This document shows, one piece after another, positions 21,043 to 31,160 of a DNA stretch of 64,000 bases. This DNA is from Spongilla lacustris (taxonomy: Eukaryota; Porifera; Demospongiae; Spongillida; Spongillidae): positions 27,555,092-27,619,091 of the forward strand of contig OX442415.1 in the NCBI GenBank assembly GCA_949361645.1, given 5' to 3'. Positions within the stretch are counted from its first letter, which is position 1, and each line of letters begins with the position of its first letter. The position numbers and the translations under genes were made by a program. Under the pieces are notes generated by a model, which saw nothing but the letters and a program-made list of their open reading frames with translations, did no database searches and was not told the DNA's origin.

Positions 21043-24000
21043 TCAATGTGCCTTGTGGGTGTGACCACTGGCCGACACAGTTTCATAGGTTCCCTACACA
21101 TACTGTGCTGTACCGGTGCATGCGATGTAATTAGAAGATGACACAAGTTGTGTGTCTCTATGGGTTGCTCTTTCTACAAGGGCATGCACAATGTCAGCCA
21201 GGCAGGCATACCCGTGCCCACCAAGCTGTTTTTTAATAGTGAAGCACACATGTAGGCCTACATTTGTAACCAAACTTTTGGCATGCGAATATAACACAAG
21301 TTGTGTGTCTCAACGGGTATATACATATGCCACGTATCCTCATACACTGCAGTAAAACACGTGTACAATGGGTGGATAATTTTGATTTGGCACTGTGGTT
21401 CTTCCTACAAGAGCATGCAGCCAGACAGGCTTGCACATGCCCACCAAACTAGACATACAGGGCCAGGCAGGTGTAAGAGTGCCTACCAAGCTGTTTTTAT
21501 AGTGAAGCCATGCTTGCATTAATACAGACACACACACAATTGCAACCAAACAATGTTCCATAACGGTTTGATTTAATAACCCCCCCCCCCCCCCCCCCCC
21601 CCCCGGCCCCTCGAAATAGGCAATACAAGGTCCAGGTAATTATTTATATATCCTATCCGGGTAGGGGGCAGTGGGGGCCAGCAGTTTTGATATGATATAC
21701 ACACTTGTTGTTACTTTCACATCGTTATGTTTTTTTTTTATCAGTCAGCTGTGCATGGAAGTGCATATATACAGTGTATAAGCCTTACTTCCCTGTCATA
21801 AAAAATGTGAATCTTATCGTGTTCTATACCTAGTGTAAAAATATCTTCATGCAAAAATTATTTTTGCTGTATCAATTTTTTTTTTAAACTGATATCATCA
21901 CCACACAAACAATGACACAGGCTAGTATTGACCTTCCCCTCACAGAGATCCTACACTTCTTCCTCTTCCTGCTCATGGGCAGAGTTGAGAAATACCTAGG
22001 GGAAAAAAGGGGTGCAGGTATAAAGGAAGAGGTGTAGATATGGAGGAAGTACATGTACTTTAAGTTACAAAAACATGCTTTCCAAATGTGCCAGCTAGCA
22101 GCAGCATCTGGAGCCACATGTAGACTACATACCACACTCTTTCAAACGTACATCATACAGTGCACTGTCAAACAATCCCTTGTTTTCCAGTGGCTGTCTG
22201 AATTGTGAATCTACATGTACATGTATATGTATACATAATTGCCCAAATGACTACACTGCAGCTCTGCCACTTATTATTGAAGGCTGATAACCTTTGAAAC
22301 AAGCTCATCTTCAGGTTTGGAAGCATTACATGTATATCCTCTACTAGAGTTGACAGATGGACAGAAGGTATGTCAATAGCTGGCTGAAGTGCCTTCCATT
22401 TGTGTGTTCAGTATCCAGCGATTCCCATGAGAACAAACCTTTTAGAAATTATCAGTTTCACATCTTGAACTACACATGTATGTCCATTAAGCTCACAAGA
22501 CTCTATCATAGATGTAATACAAGTACATCATCCAGTAACGTGTAGCCTGAGTGGATTTATCAATGCATAGACTTTGCGGCTTAGCTACATGTATCTCAAG
22601 ACAGTGTGCATACCAACTCCAGAAGAGCAATTGGAATTGCCTCTTACATAGACCTTAATTACATCTTACCTTTTTTACCTTTCACCCCATTATACTATGT
22701 TCACTGAGGCATCATCACCTGTCCCCCCCCCCCCCCCCCCCGCAACCTCCCACCTACTACTATCAGCGTAGGTTTGCCCTTGATCTCAAGATGCATTGTA
22801 CATGTACTGTTAACAAATGTTAGCTTGCTCCAAACCAAATACTCTCAAAGGCATTGCCAACAACACACTGAAGTTAGCCATGGCTCTCTGCTTTCGAAGA
22901 AACTTATATGCCTTGTTACTGAACTGATCGAGCTCAGAGCTTTTATGCAGTGACAAACTGCAATCATTTCATCTTGTTCATAAGTGCATTACCACTTTTG
23001 AAAGCACACAAATGATGCCCGCCTTTTTCAGCACTTCGTGGCCAGCCTTTTAATAATTCCTATTTGTTCGAATTATTTAATTGGTTTTAAACTTTTAACA
23101 CAGCAAACTTGACCTAAACGTAAAAACAGCACTACATGTACTGTGGGCTTTGTACATACAATGTACATGTATACTAGCAACTGTAACCAGCTCAATTTGA
23201 ATTGGGGTCAATGAATTTAGTCAGATTTACAATTGCAAGTCTGTTTTGTGGCTACATGTATGCCTGTGCAAAAAATCACATTAGCTGCTTTTACAAGCAA
23301 TCAAACAACATTGAACTTTCATTGGAGGTTTTGTCCAATGTATATCCACCCCTAACTGTTAACCATGCATCACACATGCACACAACTCACACACACACAC
23401 TCACCTGCTCCAAGGAGGTTTGACTTATGCTGTAGTCAACGATGTGCAAGCATTCCTTGTTACTCTCCAAGGCTTTGAAGACCAAGGACCAGCTCAGACC
23501 AGCAGCAGGAAGTCGATATGTCACTTGGCCCTAAGAGCACAGCAGAGCCTTATTAATGATACAATGATCTATATGTACACATGAACATATAAACATACAT
23601 GTACATGTAGTGTACATGTAAAGGCCCTCACTTCCGACTAGAACCCCAATAGGTACCAGCTTATATGTGTATAAAAAACTGAACCTTGAGTGGCACATCC
23701 AAACACTCTCATATGCACCATATTATAAATAAAGCCTACTAAATATCACACACACCTGATGCTCTTCAACCAGGAAGGCACCTTGGAAGCTCTCACGTAT
23801 AAATATATGAAGGGGGGAGGTATCATAAGGGTCAGCAAGGGTGACCTGCTTCCCAAGAGGGTGAGTGTGCTTTGCCTCCGCTAGGTCTGGAGACCTCGTC
23901 TGACTACTGTGTAAGCCAGAGGTAGTAGGCTTGTGCAGTGACCTGGCCTCAAATCCTTCTGGAGATAACATTTGTACTTCGGCCTGCAGTGTAAGACCTG

Positions 24001-24399
24001 CCCCAAACCTACATGCACAAAGGGTTAAAACGCAGATATATATAATGCAGTGAATGGATGCTACAAGATTCTATTGTGGTGGTATTTTTTGTGAATGAAT
24101 GTACAGACAAGTGTCTTCTGGATAATATTCTATCTTATTCATAGCATTTTAGCTTATTACGTACACTGTACATCTAGCATGATAACAACCTGCAGGGATG
24201 GATGTACACGTAGTGAAGACAATTATCAGCATACACAATGTAATTACATGTACAGGATATTATAATAAATATGTTTTCTGAATGTATACTAAAGCAGTCA
24301 CCAATAACCCCCATCAAAACACAAATATCTTGCCAACTGTTAAACATGTGCAGTGATTTATTTTACATTTGAATTTCTATACAATGGTGCACACACACA

Positions 24400-24431
<32 letters not shown>

Positions 24432-26203
24432 TTCATGTGTTTTACTCCAGTGGCACAGACCAGGTGACTAACAAAAGAGGGTGTGGTCCTAACCTGCTCT
24501 TGAGGTGCTGAATGCTGCCTAGGCACTTGAACTGTCCGTTCACCATAATGGCCAGACGTGTGCACAGCGCCTCACACTCCTCCATGCTGTGCGAGGTCAG
24601 CACAATGCAGCGGCCATCTTGGACCACACCCACAAGGACGTCCCACAGGTAGCGACGGGTGGCAGGGTCTAGACCAGTGGTGAGCTCAGCTAAGTAGGGA
24701 GGGGCAAGGGGAGTGGTCTCATTAAAATAACATCAACATCAGTGTATGGCAAGGTACATGTACAAGTATTCAGTCTGACTATCATACTGTGCACAACACA
24801 AAAGAGGCAATGGGGAGGGGGGGGGAGGGGGAGGGAGGAGACTCACCAAGAAGGCAATAATGGGATCCCCAACCAAAGCCAGTGCAGTGCTAAGCTTTCG
24901 TTCGTTCCCACCACTACAGCAAAGAGAACCTTTTTATGTTGCCATGGAGATGACCTTTGCACCCGCAGCATACCTGTAGGTACCGCACAGCCTGGTGGCA
25001 TGCTTGGACAGGTCCAGCCTCTCCACCTGCCTGTCCCCCACCTCCTTGATGTGGGCCTCAGGGATGCCCCTCAGTCGGGCAAACAAGGCTAGGTGCTCCG
25101 TACCCGTCAGACGATCAATGAGGGCATCAAACTGGGGACAGTAACCAATCCGCTGTTGGACCTGAAAGGGTGTGGGGGGGAATTTTTTTTATGATCACAG
25201 GACATCATGTGATATCAGGTGACCCACTTCTCTAAGGTTGGTTCTGATGTCATAGCTGGCAATCACAGCGGTGCCATCAGTCATGGAGATGTCTCCAGTG
25301 AGGATACCAAAGGTTGTGGTCTTCCCTGCTCCATTAACCCCTATCAGCCCAAAGCACTCCCTGCTGGGTATGCCCAGGAAGATGCCCCGGACGGCAGGCT
25401 TGGGGGGTCTGTGGGTGCACCTATTGAAGGAGGGCGGGTACACCTTGGTGAGCCTCTTGAGCAGCATAGCTGCCTGGTCAGCACTGCCACTTAGCACTCT
25501 TTGTTGCTCGGCAACCACATCAATACCCTGGGTTAAGGGTGTCCGTAATAGGCGTGCCATTACAAAATGGTACAGTATATGAATGGAATTATTCCTTTAA
25601 TAATTATTCATAACCATATTTCGATAATGATCAGCGATAACCTTATACCATTAATAACCTTATTCCATTAATAACCTTATTCCATCAATGATCATTGATA
25701 ACCTTATTCCATTAGTCATTATTGATAACCAATACCTCCACACCATTGCCATCTGCCACACCACTGCTTATGGCTCTGTGCCCATACAACAGTCTCTTAT
25801 TCTTTGGTATATAAATATTCACCTGAATGTAGAGATGAACAGCAAATCATGGGACATTAACAACCTTTGATCACATGACCATTTGGAAATACCAATTGCC
25901 AAAAGGTTTTCTCAGTTTGGGCACATGGCAGTCACATGACAGTCACATGACAGCCACATGGCTCACCTCAATGAGGAGGGTGCATGTGAGGGCAAAGAAG
26001 AGCAGCCCCTCAAGTGCCAGGTAGAGGAAGACGTGGCCAATGGCAGGACGAGAGAACTCAAAGATGCTGTCAACGTACTGATACATCGGATCTGAACTAA
26101 GACATGTGACATACATGTGCATGTAAAGCACATGATCACATAGTGACATCACCTACTAATCACATGTTGATATCACCTACCAATTACATGGTGACATCAC
26201 CTA
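19057..26203. repeat. Segmental duplication, copy A
   Basis: From the shared start AATTATACTGCGTGCC to the minisatellite at about 26,203, this block matches 36,947 to about 44,240 in the same orientation at an offset of about 17.9-18.04 kb. Runs of hundreds of bases agree with few differences. It contains the ABCA 3' exons plus about 2.9 kb of downstream DNA. Within that downstream DNA there is an internal ~1.8-kb partial repeat: sequence from 19,072 recurs from 20,868. Both edges lie against reverse transcriptase remnants. Confidence 0.9.
21951..26096 (-). pseudogene. ABCA transporter 3' copy A, frameshifted at Walker B
   Basis: Nine exons correspond to the last nine of the complete gene: 25,967-26,096, 25,736-25,822, 25,228-25,527 (Walker A intact), 24,974-25,161, 24,847-24,913 (signature SGGNERKLS), 24,494-24,689, 23,756-24,008, 23,405-23,530 and 21,951-21,995 (stop at 21,951). 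The exon at 24,494-24,689 is 196 nt against 197 in the intact copy. After its acceptor it reads CTGAGCTC where the intact gene has GATGAGCCC. One base is lost and the Walker B aspartate codon is destroyed, which shifts the frame to an early stop. There is no NBD1, first transmembrane domain or start codon. I regard it as a pseudogene, though it could still be transcribed. Confidence 0.88.
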
Positions 26204-27280
26204 CCAAAAGAACCAAAGATGTCCAGTGAGCTGTGACTAAACACCTCATACTTATGTATGTTGACACGGAGGCCCAGTGGAGGGCCCAACTCTTGGAGCA
26301 AAGCCAAGACATTCATCACAGAAGACCTTGGACCTGCAAGAGCACCATCATCCATGTACCAGGCATGGAAATTGAGACCAGCACAATCGTCCCTGGTTGA
26401 AATTGCTGACACCAGAATGTTCAAGACCAAAGAGAACAACGATGCCCTGCTGAATGCCCAGCTCTGATGTAAGGCAGCCCAAGGGATGCCAGAGGAATGG
26501 GTGATGGCCATAACACTAGTTAGCCCTATGGAGCAGCTCTGGGAAGTGCACAGCACACTCAGTTAAGACTGCTTGGAGAGATACCATATTAAATGAGGTC
26601 CACCTTTAAAACAACGAAGTCATCCTCCAACCAATGTTGCTCAATACAGTCTCTTAATCCGTGAACTATTTTTTCTGCACCAAAGGGGCATGCTAATCCA
26701 TACTGAAAAGGTTTAAAAAACTGCTGAGCCTTTACCTTAACTGAAGCACAGAGACATTTACCAACCAACCGGTACAGACCTTCTCCCACTGCTATGGGCC
26801 GGACATCAAAAGGGCACCCTGGTTTTGACTTATTCAAGGCTGTAAGGTTGCCCCCAGCCAAGTGTGCGGTGATTTCAACAGGTGCATTACCAGCAGCCAG
26901 AAGATTGACAACTGCCCTGAGTGAGTGCAAAAATGGAGGTCTGCAAAGGCACCAGTAGGCCCAGCAGCAGTTAGCTTGGGGAATGAATGCAAGATTTCTA
27001 TGAGATTGATCAGATGGGATTGGAGATGTGGGGCATTCACTCTTGGGGTGTTTGGTTTCCAAAAGCCTCCAGGTCTCTTCATTGTTGAGTGCAAGGCCCC
27101 AGGTGATACTAAGGTCTGGCAAGCTTTGCTGTATAACCCATCTTGGGCCAGGGAAATAGCTGATGTAACTTGCTGTTTCCGTGGGATGTCCTTGGTATGA
27201 TGTTTCAAAAGATAATGCTACTTCCTTTATTAGAGATGGAAAAACTGTTCTGATGTAGTAACAAAACTTAAAACACAAGT
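26204..27280 (-). mobile_element. Degenerate non-LTR reverse transcriptase remnant
   Basis: On the minus strand: HLAGGNLTALNKSKPG, then DVRPIAVGEGLYRLVGKCL, a highly typical pre-catalytic block of this clade, then VVLKVDLI (motif A, interrupted) and, after frame changes, ELGIQQG and WYMDDGALAGP (catalytic box). Stops and shifts make it non-functional. Its left end cuts directly into the 24-bp minisatellite where ABCA copy A stops. Confidence 0.85.
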
Positions 27281-27788
27281 TCTCAATAAAGTGTATGCCA
27301 CTTGAGGTTATTCAGTATTATTATAACTGAATGTATATATATCAATTGAATGTCACATGTTTAACTGTATGTTCTATCGATCCCCTCACCCTTCCTATTT
27401 GTACCGTTGCACTTATAACTTTCTTCTACATTTGTATTTCAGCAGCAATCATTCCTTGGTAATAAACCTAAAAAAAGAATCCAACAATACTATACTTATG
27501 CAATAACACTGAATTAAATACTATATACATTTACCTGCATCCATGAAATGTTAAACTTAGCCTTTAGCATCTTTCCTATTCATACGAACCTTTTCCAATG
27601 CTCCTATTAATTGCATACGGTCCTAACCATGCACTTCTTATACACTTTCTGTATCGTTTTGTTTTGTATTTTCAACAAGGACCATTTCTCCATGTGATAA
27701 TTCCTAATCTACCTTGCATTCAATTATGTACACAAATAAGGACAGATAATTATATATACATGTATAATATTATATTATAACAGCAAAT

Positions 27789-28700
27789 ATGCAACCACCT
27801 CAGCTCAGCTATGTGGATGAGGCTCTTGCTGCATGGTCCCAAGGGTGCCAAGAACAACCCCCCACTGATGCTGCTGCCCATCATCAGAAAACATGGGACT
27901 CACTCAGAGTATCTTCTATTGCAGATACACTATTTACAGACTCATCTGATCCAATGCGCCGGGCTCGTTTCCTAGCAGCATCCTGTAAGGAGTCTGGTGC
28001 ATGGTTAAATGCCCTGCCGGTTACATCACTGGGACTACGTATGGATGATGCTACTATGAGAATATCTATGGGTCTCCGTCTGGGACTACCTCTATGTCAA
28101 AGTCATACCTGTCAACACTGTGGGGCAGAGGTGTCTCAGTTTGCCACACATGGCTTAAGTTGCAGAAAGAGTGCAGGTCGCCACCACTGCCATTCAGCTG
28201 TCAATGACATCATCTACAGAGCTTTGGTTGCAGCACATGTTCCATCACGTCTGGAGCCTTCAGGTCTGTATCGTTCAGATGGGAAGTGACCTGATGGTGT
28301 CTCAATTGTCCCTTGGAAGTGTGGCCAACTTCTGGTGTGGGACGCAACGTGTCCGGATACTTTTGCACCTTCTTACTCCACAATTGCTGCAAAGCAAGTT
28401 GGAGCAGTTGCTCAACAGGCAGAAGAAAAGAAGATGCAGAAGTATAAACACCTTGACTCTTGCTACTTTTTCACTCCAGTGGCAATAGAAACAAGTGGAG
28501 TTTTTGGACCAAAGACAATGGAGTTCCTGAAAGGTTTGGGACATCGGTTGAGGCAGGTGTCTGGAGAAGCCAACTCCTTTGCATACCTCACTCAGAGACT
28601 CTCAGTTGCCGTCCAACGTGGCAATGCAGCTTCCGTGTTGGGAACAATGAAGATGGGCAGTCAGGAGGAAGAGTTTTTGTATAGTATATTGTGTGAGTGA
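27789..28700 (+). pseudogene. R2-type retroelement C-terminal region with restriction-like endonuclease, one nonsense codon
   Basis: A plus-strand frame reads through RARFLAASCKESGAWLNALP, then a zinc knuckle (CQHCGAEVSQFATHGLSC), RHHCHSAVND, and the endonuclease core RSDGK-stop-PDG followed 15 residues later by LLVWDATCPD, then the C-terminal half to TGA at about 28,698. This CCHC, R-H and PD...D order is that of the restriction-like endonuclease of R2-class elements. The only visible lesion is TGA at 28,287-28,289 just before PDG. The frame continues unchanged after it. The 5' reverse transcriptase part is absent on this strand; the neighbouring RT fragment lies on the opposite strand, so they are separate insertions. 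Confidence 0.83.
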
Positions 28701-28780
28701 GTGAGTGTTAGGATAAGTATCATGTTGTTTGTTTTGTTCATTTATCTTATATATATATATTATATATATATATATATATC

Positions 28781-28803
28781 CTTAAAAAAAAAAAAAAAAA
28801 AAA
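28781..28803 (+). repeat. Poly(A) tail-like tract after the retroelement
   Basis: About 21 consecutive A residues lie about 80 bp after the retroelement stop codon and a TA-rich stretch. The position fits a 3' tail made by target-primed reverse transcription. Confidence 0.6.
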
Positions 28804-28830
28804 ATAATATTATTATAATTATATACATAA

Positions 28831-29130
28831 TTATATATTTATTGACTGATCATAGTACTTCTTCTGATTTTCTTGTGCACTTTTTATGTTCCTTACTGCC
28901 TGTGGTTTTAGATCATAACTTGCATCATATCTTTTACAAAGTTGTCTGTTGTCTTCATTGTCATGACAAACTGGAGATATGCTAATATCCACTGGAAGAT
29001 GAGCTTCTCTGTGATACAGCATGAAAAATGGTGAGAAGCCTGCATGTACATCTCTGCTTTAGCAACACGATAACCAAAGAGAAATTGAATCTAACTTTTC
29101 ATCCCAGTCATTGTGATCTTTATATCAATT
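28831..29130 (-). pseudogene. Gypsy/Ginger integrase C-terminal remnant
   Basis: The minus strand reads HNDWDEKLDSI, then after a frame change FFMLYHREAHLPVDI, and at the end KSAQENQKKYYDQS. This is the segment between the integrase core and the C-terminal module in Gypsy-like integrases. Frame breaks are present and no catalytic acids remain. Confidence 0.65.
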
Positions 29131-29405
29131 TCACTATGTGGCCGACATAGCATCTGAGTTAATCCATTAAACGGTTAAAAATATATATTAAGCATGACTC
29201 AAATACAAAGCACATTATAAAAAAATGTTCACGAAAAAATGTACTACTGCGGAAATGCATGTCGTTCATTCGCAAATCGTGCGGAATATAGATACTACAC
29301 AACTAATTACCCAGCATTCTAAATACATAATGTATATATCTCTGAGACTATACAGTTCTTAACATCTTAATTGTTCGCATATCTCAGCCTGTTGCAGTTG
29401 CACAA

Positions 29406-31160
29406 TTAGTAGCCAATGCTTTCGTCTTCACTTGATGGAGGACTCATTCTGTCTTGATCTCCGGAAACTGAATCGTAAGCTCCCTTAGCCAAGCCCAAAC
29501 CGATTAATGGTGCTCCGACAACTCCTGCAATGGCACCAGCAATGCCTCCACCAACTCCCGCTGCAACGCCTGCTGCAGCGCTGCCTGCTTTGTTGTTTAC
29601 TTTTTGTGCAGCAGCATCCCCTGAGAGTGCACCAATTGCCATCATTCCTAGCACTGGTCCTCCTAGTGTTCCACCTATGAAGGCACCAGTAGCTGCAAGC
29701 ACTGCCATACCCACTCCGCGTCGAGTTTCACCCTCTACCTCAGCACTGTATGCATTAGGGCTGGCATGACCTTTGTTGTTGAGGGCGCGGACACGAAATT
29801 TGTATTTTTTGTGCGGTTTGAGGTTAGCGACTTTTGCGGACAATTTTTTCACCTCATGTTTGACTCGATACCACTCGATCGGCTTTTTTCGTTTACTCGG
29901 TCGCATTTCAACTTCGTACATGACAGCCGCTTTGGTATTCTCAACTGGAGGGTCCCATAGAAGCTTCATGGCATCACGTTTGCGTACGGAAGAGATTCGC
30001 ACATTTACTGGCGCACCTGGAAGCAGCTCTGGTGTGCACACCTCCACTGCATCGCTTGGAGGACTTTGTCCAGCAGCATTGACCATTTTCACCATTATAG
30101 ACAATTGTGTATCAGGTTCTGCTGGAATTGTAACAGGAAACTTGTCCATCGAAACAGCTGGAAACTCTTTTTCATCTTGCATAACTATGCACTCTCGGAC
30201 TGGACTACCATTCTCGTCATCTTCATGCAGTGGCTCGACACTAATGGTTATATTCTCAGGTGAATCCACCGTAACTTTTGGTTTACGAGGCTTGTTGGGT
30301 GGCCCAGTCTTAAACCTGCAGACCTCAGGTTTACTCCACTTACTTGGACCTGCATCCTTGAATATTGCTCGTACTTTGATAGTGTATTTCTGACCCGCGA
30401 TAATTTTTGGTGAGCCCACACCCATCGAATAGAAATAACCGTCTTCATTGCTTCGAATTTTTAGATCCTGCGGTTTGCCGCTCAAAGTAAACGGCTTACT
30501 GTGGGCAGTCTCGAAACACACTTCGTACTTATCTATTAGCTGCGAAGGACATTCTTCATGCGTGTGGTTCCATTTTATCACCATGACGTCTCCTTGTACA
30601 GTAGCTTTTGGCTCATCGGGCACTTTTGGCTTCACCATACTACTGCAGTTAGACACACCCGGATATATTCCAAGGCTAGCGCTTTCTGGATTACTCACCA
30701 CACATTCCAAACGATGAGCAGTTTCGTCAATTTTTCTACTTATATCACCAACACCTTTATTCACTTTACATAACGTTTCAGAAACGCCGTCGATTTTAGC
30801 TGCGACCATGCACTGTAAAAATAGCCCCATGTTTTGAACGACATAAGTTAGTTCTTTGTCCAATTTCTCAACTTTTTGTATGTTTTCTTTGGCGTACACT
30901 ACCTTTCCCATTATCCTCTGACTACGCATATCATCGCAAGTCATCTTGCATGTGGTCAATGACGCCATACATTGCTCAAATGCTGTCTTGCAAGTTGAAG
31001 GTACATGTAAATCGCTAGATCCCTTAACGTGTTCCATAATGTTGGTAAGGACCGTCATTTTTCTCTCGATCTCTTGTCGATGTTTTGAACACGCAGGTAC
31101 AAGCTTTAAGTAGTCAACCACTTCTTTGGAACATCCATACATCTTTTTAATAGCATCCAT
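29406..31160 (-). CDS. Helical-domain / three-FN3 / glycine-rich C-terminus protein, single exon
   Basis: ATG at 31,160 to the stop at 29,406 gives 584 residues in one exon. Residues 1-155 are predicted all-helical with regularly spaced Cys and Leu, and a segment around 90-120 (KENIQKVEKLDKELTYVVQN). By pattern this resembles the N-terminal four-helix (HeLo/MLKL-type) domains of cell-death effectors. Three fibronectin type III domains follow at about 178-285, 288-377 and 380-478, ending in typical YKFRVRALNNKG. Residues 482-563 are Gly/Ala-rich and hydrophobic (GAFIGGTLGGPVLGMM, GVAAGVGGGIAGAIAGVVGA), like glycine-zipper membrane segments, then an acidic tail. There is no signal peptide, so it is probably cytosolic or membrane-associated. 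The sequence before the ATG ends in TTTCAG, so an upstream non-coding or short coding exon is possible. The function is not known to me; the N-terminal assignment is inference. Confidence 0.85.
   Translation of the reverse strand: MDAIKKMYGCSKEVVDYLKLVPACSKHRQEIERKMTVLTNIMEHVKGSSDLHVPSTCKTAFEQCMASLTTCKMTCDDMRSQRIMGKVVYAKENIQKVEKLDKELTYVVQNMGLFLQCMVAAKIDGVSETLCKVNKGVGDISRKIDETAHRLECVVSNPESASLGIYPGVSNCSSMVKPKVPDEPKATVQGDVMVIKWNHTHEECPSQLIDKYEVCFETAHSKPFTLSGKPQDLKIRSNEDGYFYSMGVGSPKIIAGQKYTIKVRAIFKDAGPSKWSKPEVCRFKTGPPNKPRKPKVTVDSPENITISVEPLHEDDENGSPVRECIVMQDEKEFPAVSMDKFPVTIPAEPDTQLSIMVKMVNAAGQSPPSDAVEVCTPELLPGAPVNVRISSVRKRDAMKLLWDPPVENTKAAVMYEVEMRPSKRKKPIEWYRVKHEVKKLSAKVANLKPHKKYKFRVRALNNKGHASPNAYSAEVEGETRRGVGMAVLAATGAFIGGTLGGPVLGMMAIGALSGDAAAQKVNNKAGSAAAGVAAGVGGGIAGAIAGVVGAPLIGLGLAKGAYDSVSGDQDRMSPPSSEDESIGY

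Noticed and set aside
22357..22545. 62-codon ORF identical at 40,296-40,484
   Set aside because: Both copies lie in the last ABCA intron within the segmental duplication. Identity reflects recent duplication, not protein conservation.
21951..26096. ABCA copy A as a functional half transporter
   Set aside because: Frameshift at Walker B, no start codon and no complete transmembrane domain.
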